Part shown: piece after piece, positions 1-9,679 of the stretch
Position numbering within the stretch: the first letter of the stretch is position 1
Layout: the number at the start of each line of letters is the position of its first letter
Assembly: GCA_009602725.1 (NCBI GenBank)
Contig: WELB01000035.1
Coordinates: forward strand, 578,306 to 589,781
Length of the DNA stretch: 11,476 nt
Source of the DNA: Spirogloea muscicola
Taxonomy: Eukaryota > Streptophyta > Zygnematophyceae > Spirogloeales > Spirogloeaceae
Reading direction: 5' to 3'
Position numbers and translations under genes: made by a program
Notes under the pieces: generated by a model
Seen by the model: the letters and a program-made list of their open reading frames with translations, nothing else
Databases searched by the model: none
Told to the model about the DNA's origin: nothing

Positions 1-363
<363 letters not shown>

Positions 364-3258
364 CCACCGCCATCTTCACCTTCGGCGACTCCCAGGCGGA
401 CGTCGGGACCAACAACTACCTCAGTAGTTGAGACCCCAATTACTTGCTCTGTTGTTCAGCTTATTAGGCACATATTGATTCTGTTGTTCAGTTTTTTAGG
501 GGTAAAGTTGATGAATTTGAGTTAACAGTACCTTCTTTGTCGCAATTTCTGTCTATTAAGGCCTTCGTATGCACATACCCCTCTTGCTCAATCCCACCAG
601 AAGTGCCAGACCAATTCATCACTTTGCTTATACAACTGCCGACTTCCTTCACTTCACCTAACTTTAGAATAGTAAAGCTGATGAATTTGAGTCTACAGAA
701 CCTTCTTTGTCGCAAGTTGTGTCTTTTAAGGCCTTCGTATGCATATATCCCTGTTGCTCAATCCTACAAGAAGTTCCAGACCAATTTATCACTTTGCTTA
801 TACAACTGCCGACTTCCTTCACTTCACCTACTTTAGACTAGGCTCCTCAGCTCCTGTAGCCGCCAGCTGCAGCTTGCGGCCTCTGTGGCAATCATAGCGA
901 CGCTTGTGCCATATGCTTTGTGGATTTGTCAATAGTTGGCCAGGATAATTTGTCCATGAAGGGTCGAGCTGACCGCAGCAGCTCGAGCTGCGCTGCTGGC
1001 AGACTCTATTGACAAGGCCAACTTCCCCCCGTACGGCGAGACTTACTTCCACCGCCCCACGGGCCGCTTCTGCGATGGCCGCATCGTCGGCGACTTCATT
1101 GGTGATCTGCTCCTTCCTTTCCTCCGCTTCCTCTTCTGTCAGCAGCTCTTGCGCATTCCAGCCCGGTCGGTTGAGCCACTGGTACTGCTGTTGCCGCTAT
1201 TGTTGTCGTTATTTTTGTTATTGTTGTTGTCGTTTTTGTCGTCGTTGTTGTCGTCGTCGTCGTCGTTGTTCTTCTTCTTGTTGTTGTGGTTGTTGTTTTG
1301 TTGTTGTTGTTGTGGTTGTGGCAGTCCTTGGTGCAGCTGATGGGTCCTAACACGAGTGCGCCGCCTGCAGCCATGTATGCACGCCTGCCAGTGGCCCCGC
1401 CGTACCTGAGGCCCAAAGCGAGCTTCAAGCACGGCGCCAACTTTGCATCCGGCGGCGCCGGCGTCCTGGCCGACACTAACCTGCCCCCCGGCAAGGTCGC
1501 TCCTGCATCATGCTCGCCTGCATCAAAGCTTCAGGACTTTTCAGAATACTCACAAACTTATATCTTGATCAACATGGAGAAGATGACATGCCTTGAAGGC
1601 CTCTTCTATAATTACTTCTGTGGCATGCTCTTGGTTGCAACAGAGCTCATTCTACCACTTCATTCATCTCTGAATATGTGGATGTTTGTGTTTAGTTTGA
1701 CTGACTGGTTACTGCAACCTACGTCTCTGCCACAGACGGTTGGCCTCAGCCAGCAGCTCGCACAATTCCAGCAGCTGCAGGCCAAAGCGCCGGCCAATCC
1801 TGCATGGGGTCTGACCACTGCAGTATGTACACTACCCCTGGCAATGTGTCATGTGGTGCATCATTTGGCTTAAGCCCATAGTGAGTTGTGGATCAGAGAT
1901 TCAGAGCAGGTCCGCTTATGAGCGGCATCACTGCACCCACTTGCGCTGGCTATGCAGTTGACGCAAAAGTGTGTCAGACAGATGCGTAGCTGTGTGCTCA
2001 GCATCAAAGAGCCAGGCTTTTTCCTGCTTGCTGCAGGTCTACAACAACGCGCTCTTCTTTGTCACGATTGGCTCCAATGACTACTTCAACTACATCACCA
2101 ACAAGACCGTGAGCAATGCCAACCCGCCCGTCGTGTACGTTGCCAAGGTTGTGGCCACCCTTGGGAAGGCAATAGAAGTAAGTTGTACCGTATACTTTAA
2201 AACCCCGCATACTTTGCACTAGACAGCTCTGCATCATGGTGGAGATGCGAAGAATTAATTTAAGGCTTTTAGCAAGTGTAGCAAATATAGCGTCAGTCTA
2301 GGTATGGCTGAATACGTCCATACATGATTGCTTTGTGGATCATCAAATGACATGCGACAATGAACATCGACCTGCCTTTTCCCATACATGCATGGGGCTC
2401 GCCTGACCAGCGGCCCTCCTTGGCTGCTGCTGTCCTCGTCCATCTTGGCAGACGCTCTATGCAAAGGGCGCCCGCAAGTTCCTCATACCTCAGCTCCCGC
2501 CCCTTGGCTGCCTCCCTGTCGTTCGTGCGTACACTAACACCACTAAGGGATGCTACCTGCCGGCCCAACTGGCAGCAGAAATACACAATGCTGGCCTTCT
2601 TGCGCTGATCGACGTATACAAGCTGACGCTGCCAAAGGCCACCTTTGTCTTCGGCAAGGTTGAGGACTACGTCGTCGCTGTTATCAACAACCCCCGCCAG
2701 TATGGTGGGGCACTCAACCTTATTTGATTTTGTTTCAGAAGGATTTTTGGCAGCAACTTTTCTCTGGAAGAAGAACAGTGTTGGACAAAAGTTTCCTATT
2801 GAAAGCTCACTCGGTCGCACGCATGTGCAGGATTTAGCAACAGTGTCGATGCAAATTGCGGTGCGGGACCAAATAATGCTCTGGTTGGCTGTGGCCGGAA
2901 TGGCACATATAACGGCATCAAACTTTACGGGTGAGGTTGCTACAGATGTCAACCTTGTGCGACTCAAAGCTTGAAAAGTCCAGCATCCATGTGCCCTGAC
3001 ATTATCGATTTCTTCCTGCATGCCTTCTGCTCGCATGCAATTTGTGAGATTGCCTCCCATGACGACTCTTTGACCATCTGCTCAACATAAGGTGCTTCTT
3101 GCACTTGCAGGAGGGCTCGCCCACACCCGTCCAAGTATGTCTTCTGGGACTCCTTTCATGGGACAGAAGCCTTGTATCACCAGGTCGCCGGCAAACTCTG
3201 GTCAGGCGGATCGAAGTACACGACCCCCATCACTGTGCAACACCTTCTGGCCAAGTAG
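364..3258 (+). CDS. GDSL esterase/lipase (SGNH hydrolase), GLIP-like, 5' partial
   Basis: Exons: (..)364-423, 1003-1101, 1371-1495, 1736-1822, 2037-2177, 2452-2704, 2831-2930, 3111-3258 with TAG stop. All introns are GT-AG and all phases agree, giving about 337 residues, close to a mature plant GDSL enzyme without its signal peptide. All SGNH residues are visible. Block I is [11 protein letters not shown] (Ser codon 390-392), the block II glycine is in NFASGGAG (exon 3), block III is TIGSNDYF (Asn codon 2076-2078), and block V is WDSFHG (Asp codon 3148-3150, His codon 3157-3159). Plant family hallmarks include [23 protein letters not shown] and NPRQYGF. Members hydrolyse ester bonds in lipids or acylated wall and cuticle compounds and are normally secreted; the substrate cannot be read from sequence. 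Oddities: GDSQ replaces GDSL, Gly follows the catalytic His where Pro is usual, and no start codon or signal peptide is visible. The gene converges on HOP. Confidence 0.9.
424..1002 (+). other. Intron 1 of the GDSL gene
   Basis: A GTAGTT donor follows NNYL; the acceptor is GGCAG at 998-1002. Joining the two exons restores an Asn codon and gives [16 protein letters not shown], the standard family sequence, so the splice is well supported. At 579 bases this is the longest intron in the window. It contains a tandem duplication (502-840) and a short repeat of a CTGTTGTTCAG-type segment near 449 and 480. Confidence 0.85.
502..840. repeat. Two tandem ~170-bp copies inside GDSL intron 1
   Basis: Copy 1 is about 502-671 and copy 2 about 672-840, directly abutting with an offset of 170. 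Both begin with GTAAAG and TGATGAATTTGAGT, share CCTTCTTTGTCGCAA and AAGGCCTTCGTATGCA, and end with TTCACTTCACCTA. By eye about nine in ten positions match, with one small length difference at the end. No terminal repeat or coding potential identifies it as a known element. Confidence 0.93.
1186..1321. repeat. GTT/GTC trinucleotide-rich tract in GDSL intron 2
   Basis: An imperfect microsatellite of TTG, GTC, TTC and TGT units, with almost no A on the plus strand. It fills the second half of intron 2 (1102-1370), upstream of the acceptor at 1369-1370. Open frames crossing it (poly-Leu, poly-Cys, poly-Asn, poly-Thr) are artefacts of the repeat. Three CAG acceptors follow in quick succession, but only the last (exon from 1371) keeps the phase and yields [12 protein letters not shown]. 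Confidence 0.9.
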
Positions 3259-4020
3259 CATCGCCGCCGAACCTGTATATGCACAGCACACTCGGATCAA
3301 CTGCTGCTAGGAAGGAGTGCACTCTTAGGTTGCCAATTGTTAGGCCCTGTTCTTCTTTAGTCAATTGTGCGCCTACATTGTCTTCCGCTTCTCAGTCAGA
3401 GCTATATCCTTGTCGTACTCTGCACTATGAGTTTAGGCAAGATAATGCTGAGAGTAGGATCGCAGTAGAACAGCTTAGTTGCCGGCGAAAATGCCATGAC
3501 TTGTGCAAAGTGCTCTATGGAGGCAAGTACAAGGTACAAGCCAAGTGAGCTGGCAAGCCGGTGAGGTGCTTCACTGGTAGGCAAGGCAGTGCATTGCAAT
3601 GACCTTGTCTACCTATTGTCACTTGTCACACTTTCTTGCCACTAAGTGTGAAGCATCCACATGGAGGCTGCCACCTCCCGTAGATAGTTTCACAGTCAAG
3701 CATTTCACCACGATGAGCTGCATCAGCTCAGCCAAACGGTGCTACAAGCAACTAGCACAGCCAGAGAATTGTATGTCGGAGTGATTGAACAGGGCTAGGA
3801 TTGGCATGTGTTAGACGCCCTCAAACTTGTGCCAAAGGCTAGAGTGAAGATTCTGCAGTGATGTTGGCGCAGTGGATCATATGCAGGCAGGACAGTAAGC
3901 GCCTGCCCAGATCCTTTATGCACAGGTTTGCAGATCAATGATGGTCTGTGAGACCGAGATAATGCCAGCAAAATTGCTTCTAACCTCTAAGTTCTCAAGT
4001 ATTAAGCCAAAGTGACTATT
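3259..4020. other. Convergent intergenic stretch with both 3' UTRs
   Basis: 762 bases lie between the GDSL stop (+) and the HOP stop (-). No convincing coding frame, RNA gene or repeat is visible, and there is no AATAAA on either strand in the parts I read closely, which is common in plants. The stretch must hold the 3' UTR and polyadenylation region of both transcripts; their ends cannot be set and they may overlap. Confidence 0.6.
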
Positions 4021-7000
4021 TCAACGAATCTGCACAATTCCAGCTGCAACTAGCTTCTGAATCTTTGCCATGATCATGGGGTTCTTCTGGTGCTGCATCG
4101 CAGATTGCGGGCTTTCTTGGAAGTCTGTGAGAACCTGCAGAATAGGAGAGCATTGTGCAATTTACTTACCATCACCATGCTCAAAGTACCTCGTGTCAAG
4201 CATAACTGGTAACTGGTCATTCACATTGCACCAGTTGGGCCTGCTCTAATGCCAATGTTTTACAAGCTCTACAATATCTGTTTTCATTCTGTATCAATTA
4301 TAGAGCAGTACAATACAAGAATACTGTGCACACCTGCCGCATGATAGGGTCAGTCAGAATTGCTTGAATCTCTGGATCTTGCAAAGACTTTGCCTGCAAA
4401 AATACCCACAGATATTCTTTGTAAATCCCCTGCTGTACGTCAAAGCCTGTATGTAATGTCAACATCGAGGGCAGAGACAATCGCATCATGCACTGTGGGG
4501 ACTTCCATGACTGGCCAATGGACAGAATGTGAAGCTTAGCACCAGCTGGTGGGTCAACGCACTGCTGGACCCAAGAAACTCCAGCTCAATGCAACAGGCC
4601 AAGCAGGCCAAAAATCAGATGTATAAGAAAACTCATATCGCTTGCTATCAGAAGCCACACCTGTCTCTCCTTGAGCTCCTCCGGCGTCAGGTCACCCCTA
4701 TTGGTCCTCCTGACCTGCTCAACACATCTGCACACAACCACAACACAAATAGCACATGATTAATTGTTGTCAGGCAACGGACCCAGGAGCATGACCAGCT
4801 CCAGAACGGGAGGAACTGCAAGACAAGCTTGTCCATCAGTACGAACTTAGACCTGGATCCCGAAGCCTGCAGTGTAAACACTAAAGCCTCTCACAATGAC
4901 GAAGGCAAGTACCTTCGTATGCCGTCCAGGAGCTCCTGGTTGTTTTCGTCGTGCTTCAAGCCCTCCTGTTGCCCAGTCTCAGCATGAATATCAGGATGAT
5001 TGTGCACCTCAACGGGAAAGATCACAAAAGAATGAGAGACTGAATTTCAGAGTAACCACACCATCCTTATATTCAAAATACCTTTGTGATAAAGAGTCAC
5101 CAACCTGGAAGGTCTCAAGCGCCTTGTCATACTCCTTCATGAAGAACTGCACCGTACCCTTGCGTGTATACCCCTTGACAAATGATGGATCGAGCTCAAT
5201 ACATTTGTTGGCGTCCTTGAGCGCCTCGGGAAGCGCCGTGAGCTTTGTGTAGCACGCCGCCCTGTTGCTGTACGCCTGTAGTGAGACCCACTCAGTCGTC
5301 AGCTCCGTTAGCCTTCTCCCAAGCTTAGTGAGGGGGGTCTTGTCAAGCACTCCAAGAGACAGCTCAATCACTTGCCTTGATCATTCAATCAAGGTCTGCG
5401 AGTCAAGCAGTGGGCCTAAGGTGCAGGGCTTGTACATCTCATGCCTGTGCAATGCTCAGGGCCTGGCTACTAACTACCTTGCTGTGCGACAAACCCGCTT
5501 CATCACAAGCGTCGGCACTTCGAACTCCAAGAGTATAGCTCATAAAGAACGCACCTTCACATCATTGGGGTTCCTTCTGAGCGCCTCGGTGTAGTGCTTG
5601 ACAGCCTCCGGATACTGCTGCTCCTTGAACAGCTCGTTCCCTGGACAGCGCGCACACAAGACACCCTCAATGGGCGAGCTACACGCCTATTTGTGTAGGC
5701 AAGAGCGACTCAGAATGTCAATCTGAAACTCATGACATAATACTGTGGCCCAACACAGAGTCACTCAGCTCGCCAGGAGCGCGCCAAGCCAGCGACGGCC
5801 AAGCGGGGCAGCGCTAGGCTGCCTGGATCCGCACGTACCCTTTTCTCTTTCCTCGTCGGCCTTGGTGGGGTCATAGTACTCCTGCTGCTCTAGCTCCTTG
5901 CGCACCCGCTCTGCCTCATTCAGCTTCTTCAGCGTGTCAGGGTTACGGTGCTCCGTCAACGCCTGCCATGCATGCAAGCTGGTCACATTGAGCCTGCAAT
6001 TCTGATGGGTTAAAAGCCAACACGTTCACAGATACACCAAATACGAGACGACAACATGCATACTAAGCCATGCGCCAAGGCCAAGTTCCTCTTGGATGAC
6101 AGATCAATTGTGTTTGATTGACCAAGGGCGAGCAACGACCAATGAAGGACAGAATATGTGGGCCGCTCAGGGTCGTGTGCATGAGACAGTAATACCTTCT
6201 GAAAGGCCTGGATAGCAGGGTCGTAATCAGCCGCCGTCTTGGCCTGCTTGAAATACGCGGTGCCCTTACGCGTGAGCGCGCGCGCAATCGTTTTGTAGTC
6301 AGCGTGAAGCTCCCGTCCGCGCTCCACCGCCTTGTCGCAGTCAGTTATGCACTCGTCGTACTGGTCGAAGGATGATGTGCACGAGGCACGAGGCTGGTCA
6401 GTGGTACTGCATAGTCCCGTTCCTCAGTGCTCTCAAGATGAGGCAAGCCTTCCAGTTTCATGGTCATGTTTGCATAGGGGGCATCAGCTTGCAACGTAAG
6501 GGCAGAGTGTTGAACGTATTGGCTTCCAGGTACCTTTCACTACTCCAGTATGAGATATTATGATGGCTACGAGGAACGGGGTCATCATTGATATATTTGA
6601 GCTCAGGCTTCTAGAGTGTGACGATTTGGGGCCAAAGAGGAGGTTTTAAGCTGCAAGATTGCGAGATTGATGAACAGTTTCCGATGAGGATCAGATAATG
6701 CTAGTGGCAAGGACCAGGTGATGGGGAGAGTCCAAGTGCTTCGGTTGCGGGCTCTCTCGTGTTTCTTATAAATTCCATTGATGTCTTCATTTCACTCTTC
6801 CTCTTTCTCTATGCAGTCACTTGCGTAGCCTGGCGCACTCCCATGATGCGTACCTTGCCCATCTCCAAGTACGTGGCGGCGCGGTTGGTGAGGTACGTGA
6901 CGTCCTCGTCATCCAGCTCCGCGGCGCGCGTGTAGTGCGCGACGGCGGCGTCAAAGTCCCGCGCCTTGTACGCCGCATTGCCAGCCTCCTTCTCCCGTAC

Positions 7001-8553
7001 CGCCTCCTCCTTGCGATGCCGCTTCTCCTGCTCCTCCTCCGAGACCTCCTCCATGGCCTCCGACTCCTGCTCCCGCTCTGGCGCCGACGCCTTTGCCGAC
7101 GCGGCCGCCTCCCTAGGCCTTGACGACGGGCTCCGCTCAGCCGCCTCCGCCTCCTCGGCTGTCATGTCCCAGTCCCCGTTGTTACCACCGTACGTCTGGA
7201 GGTTGACGCCGATGAGCACGCCCATCGCCTGCTCTTCCACCCCAACGCAAGGCGGCTGATCAAGCTCAGAGCAAGGAAGGGGCACGGAACCGACACGGAC
7301 CTCGGGACGAGGCAGGCGACTGAGGAGGCTGCATGGCGCAGACCTGGACGATGCGCTGGTCGGTGAAGTACTTCTGCAGGTTGCCCTGGTTGTCCTGCAG
7401 GTCCTTGATCTTGGCCACGAAGTCCGGCTGCGCCATGAACGGCCGCGTGCGCGGGTCCATCTGCAGCTTCGTCCACACCTCCGGGCCCTGTGCCATTGCA
7501 GGCCAGGTATTAGCTCACCAATCTATCTCATCATCAAAAACCCTAGTCAAGGCCAAAATGAGGTCACAGTCTGAGACTATGCATTCGCCTCTAAGATTAT
7601 GTTAATATATTTCACACTATATTGGCTTGAACAGCTTAATCAATGTGGACAAGGGATGGCAAGCCAATGCCCGCACCTTGAAGATGTTGCCGAGTCCACC
7701 CCCATCCGCGTCCTCACGCCGCTCCCTCGCCGTATCGGCTGCTGCCTGGGCGGCCTCGGCGTCCTTGAGGCCTGACTTGAGCGCCTCGTTGCTTGGGTCG
7801 TGCTCCAGGCCCTTTCTGCGGCGTCAGGATGAGCCATCGAGGCTGACTCAGTCCAAGGCCAAGCACACAGAGCTGGGGCTCATGCAGAGAGCCGAGGACC
7901 CTTGAGCCGCTGCTGAGACCAAAAAACCGAGCCTCGGTATGGGCTACGTGGCAGACTTGAACCCACGAGCTCCACGGGAGGAGCAAGCAGGACTAGCGTG
8001 TCACCACACTGCCTGCCCTCCCTCCTTGTGACCGTTGGGCCCCGTCGAGCTTGCCATGGATCCGCAGCTGCGGTCCTCGCAAGCTCAGCCGAGCGAGGCC
8101 GACTGCCAGCCTCGCGCACAGAGGCTGGCAGAGCGCTCGCGAGGCTGCTGGCCGTCGCGAGAGCCGCACCTGTAGGCGTCGACGGCGTCCTGGTGGCGGC
8201 GGAGGCCGACGAGCGCGGCGCCGAGGCGGCTGTAGCCCTTGCCCCAGTCCGGCCGCAGCTCCACGGTGCGCTGCGCGTCCGCCAGCGCCTCGCCGTACTT
8301 GTGCATGCTCGCGTACGCCGCCGAGCGGTTGCTGCGCTCTCCTCACCGCCGACGCCGCCGGCGTCAGCGGAGGCTTGGCCATCGCCAGCGGCGCCGCGGC
8401 TCGGCCCCGCGGCGTCGGCGGCGGCGGCGCGCACCTGTGGAGGACGTGGTTGTCGGGCGCGAGCTCGATGGCGTCCGAGAAGTGGCGCGCCGCGTCTTCG
8501 AAGCTCCCCGCGCTGAACGCCGCGTTCCCGCGCGCCTTGGCCTCGTCGGCCAT
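4021..8553 (-). CDS. HOP: HOP/STI1 Hsp70-Hsp90 organizing co-chaperone, complete, 13 exons
   Basis: Exons in transcript order: 8553-8435, 8331-8170, 7815-7677, 7487-7344, 7228-6854, 6360-6196, 5962-5839, 5640-5555, 5275-5105, 4965-4913, 4727-4661, 4393-4334, 4134-4021. They sum to 1779 bases: 592 residues plus a TGA stop. All introns are GT-AG with matching phases. The protein starts MADEAKARGNAAFSAG and ends GIVQIR, both family hallmarks. Domain order: TPR1 about 2-120, DP1 about 141-200, acidic/basic linker about 210-262, TPR2A about 265-390, TPR2B about 405-520, DP2 about 536-592. Carboxylate-clamp residues are present: K6, N10, N41, K71, R75 in TPR1; K268, N272, N303, R340, R344 in TPR2A; R407, N411, N442, K472, R476 in TPR2B. 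In the family, TPR1/TPR2B bind the Hsp70 tail and TPR2A the Hsp90 tail, so the cytosolic adaptor passes clients between them. The ATG has a good plant context (GCGATGGCC). Length is normal for plant HOP; the many small exons are notable. Confidence 0.96.
6361..6853 (-). other. Intron 5 of HOP, longest in the gene
   Basis: Donor GTACGC after EMGK, acceptor GACCAG before YDECITDCD; 493 bases between two exons that encode adjacent helices of TPR2A. No repeat or coding frame of note. On the opposite (plus) strand it holds a TATAAAT-like word near 6769 and a pyrimidine-rich CTATGCAG near 6813, neither tied to any gene I can see. Confidence 0.8.
7816..8169 (-). other. Intron 2 of HOP with strong inverted repeats near its donor
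   Basis: The donor GTGCGG follows DAVDAY; the acceptor CGCAG is at 7816-7820. Two hairpins lie just inside the 5' splice site: arms 8136-8142/8155-8161 (CTCGCGA and its complement) and a perfect 11-bp stem, 8103-8113/8121-8131 (CTGCCAGCCTC with a 7-base loop). The middle of the intron reads GGTTCAAGTC on the minus strand near 7960, like a Pol III B box, but no matching A box or element ends were found. Confidence 0.75.
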
Positions 8554-8640
8554 CGCGCCGCGCTGCCCGCCGCAGAACGCGGCGTCGGCGTCGGCGGCGG
8601 CGGCGGCGGCGGCGGAGGTGGAGCGATCAAGTTAAGGTCA
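8554..8640 (-). promoter_or_regulatory. HOP 5' leader with GCC repeat
   Basis: Immediately upstream of the HOP ATG the minus strand is rich in CCG/GCC units (plus strand 8584-8617, about a dozen GGC/GTC units ending in a pure run). Such repeats are common in 5' UTRs of GC-rich plant genes. No TATA box is obvious; the transcription start cannot be placed. Confidence 0.5.
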
Positions 8641-8695
8641 GCATTAATGAGCTCCGATTGCTAGTCACGCATTTCCATCAAGGGCGGAGACGGGA

Positions 8696-8706
8696 GTGGG
8701 CCCCAC
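8696..8706. promoter_or_regulatory. Possible TCP / site II palindrome upstream of HOP
   Basis: GTGGGCCCCAC reads as a TCP-type GTGGGNCC site on both strands and contains the TGGGCC site II core. It lies about 145 bases upstream of the HOP start codon. Such cores are common in promoters of highly expressed plant housekeeping genes. This is a motif match only. Confidence 0.35.
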
Positions 8707-8830
8707 GCCTCCTTGACGAGGAAGCTATGCCAACCACCAATGACTTTGACGGGGTCTTGACCGAGGGCTGTCAGCAGCATAACCGCCACTTAATCCCGCC
8801 ATAACCGGCAATCTAGCCCTCCCCGTCAGG

Positions 8831-8865
8831 CGGGCCGTGGCGCGGGCGGCTCCCGCGACGGCCCG
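8831..8865. repeat. GC-rich hairpin upstream of HOP
   Basis: Arms CGGGCCGT (8831-8838) and ACGGCCCG (8858-8865) pair perfectly. After a 2-base bulge, CGCGGG (8841-8846) pairs with CCCGCG (8852-8857), leaving a 5-base loop. That is 14 G/C-dominated pairs about 280 to 310 bases upstream of the HOP ATG. Whether it is transcribed depends on the unknown start site. Confidence 0.7.
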
Positions 8866-8925
8866 GGACGGTGAGGCGAGCCCTCATCCCGCTGACTGAA
8901 ATGCGTTATCGCGGGCCTGCCCGGG

Positions 8926-8937
8926 TCTGGAAGCTTC
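8926..8937 (-). promoter_or_regulatory. Possible heat shock element upstream of HOP
   Basis: On the minus strand the sequence reads GAAgcTTCcaGAc, two perfect alternating GAA units and an imperfect third, inside the palindrome GGAAGCTTCC (8929-8938). It lies about 375 bases upstream of the HOP ATG. HOP genes are commonly heat-induced through heat shock factors, so the site is in a plausible place, but GAAGCTTC also occurs by chance. Confidence 0.35.
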
Positions 8938-8939
8938 CA

Positions 8940-9620
8940 CCGGCGGAGGGCAGGCATGCAGCCGGGGACGGCCATGGATGCATCACGATGGCCGATAGCA
9001 GCCACCGATAGGACAACAGGTCTTCCGATTGACGGCGATGGCTGTGAGACGGCCAGCCCAAAGGAGTGTACAAAGCAGGAGACTAGTCTCCAGGAGGTCA
9101 GCAGGAGGCGCTCGATGACCTCTAGTCAGCAAGTGCACATCAGAATAACTAGAAGGGCGGAAAAGCAGCACCCTGATGGAACCCGGATGCAGCAGAGACG
9201 CAACCTGCACGCTTGTGGACGGCAAATGCTAAGGACCGCTGCAGGGATATTGCAAGGCGCATCCTGTAAATCTGTGCAAGCGACCGATGACTTTGAAGCC
9301 GGGCTGCTCGCTCTGCTGTTTGGCGACGGGACACAGCACGCAGCGCAAGTCGCAGGAGGAGGTCGAGCTTTCCCAAATCGATAGGGCACCGATGTGCTAA
9401 AGAAAGGCCTTGCCGTCTAACTTCAATATCCCTGGTTTGAGAGAGTATCAGAGCTCTCCTCGGCCTCCGAGACCAGCCCATCCACAGCCCACCACCCCGC
9501 AGCATGCTTTGGCACATTGCCCTCAACTCAAGAACCCATGACGAAGCTGACTGTACACAGCACCTTCGCCTTGTTTCTCTGCTCTCTTCGTTGGATCTGA
9601 CAGGTTGGGATGCACATGAT
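8940..9620. other. Intergenic DNA with no recognisable gene
   Basis: Open frames exist on both strands (for example 8956-9384 plus, 9149-9526 minus), but their translations show no domain, are rich in Arg, Gln and Ser, and overlap each other. I see no terminal repeats, target duplications or retroelement motifs. It probably combines distal HOP promoter and DNA downstream of the DUF1218 gene. Confidence 0.55.
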
Positions 9621-9624
9621 CATA

Positions 9625-9679
9625 CTGGAAACACAATATTGCAGCAGCTCCAGTTCTGCTGCAATATTGTGTTTACCAG
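9625..9679 (-). repeat. 23-bp hairpin in the 3' flank of the DUF1218 gene
   Basis: Left arm 9629-9647 (AAACACAATATTGCAGCAG) and right arm 9656-9674 are perfect reverse complements over 19 bases with an 8-base loop (CTCCAGTT). After one bulged A at 9675, four more pairs follow: CTGG 9625-9628 with CCAG 9676-9679. It begins about 160 bases downstream of the DUF1218 stop and so probably lies in that gene's 3' UTR. It could be a foldback structure, a precursor-like small RNA hairpin or the remnant of an inverted repeat element. Confidence 0.9.

Noticed and set aside
1096-1494. Long minus-strand frames with poly-Asn/poly-Thr and plus-strand poly-Leu/poly-Cys frames
   Set aside because: They are translations of the trinucleotide repeat in GDSL intron 2 and overlap real exons on the plus strand.
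2293-3060. 255-codon minus-strand frame
   Set aside because: It is antisense to well-supported GDSL exons 6 and 7 and shows no recognisable domain.
6760-6815. TATAAAT-like word and a pyrimidine tract with CTATGCAG on the plus strand within HOP intron 5
   Set aside because: No plus-strand gene follows; the region lies inside an intron of a well-supported minus-strand gene.
7940-7980. B-box-like GGTTCAAGTC on the minus strand in HOP intron 2, suggesting a tRNA or SINE
   Set aside because: No matching A box, the T-stem pairs poorly, and no acceptor stem or element ends were found.
7993-8553. Continuous 186-codon frame from the HOP start codon
   Set aside because: It reads through intron 1; after HVLH it becomes Arg/Pro-rich. 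The spliced form restores the TPR1 sequence SNRSAAY.
8956-9384. 142-codon plus-strand frame between HOP and the DUF1218 gene
   Set aside because: No domain, biased composition, overlapping open frames on the other strand, and no splice or codon pattern like the three real genes.
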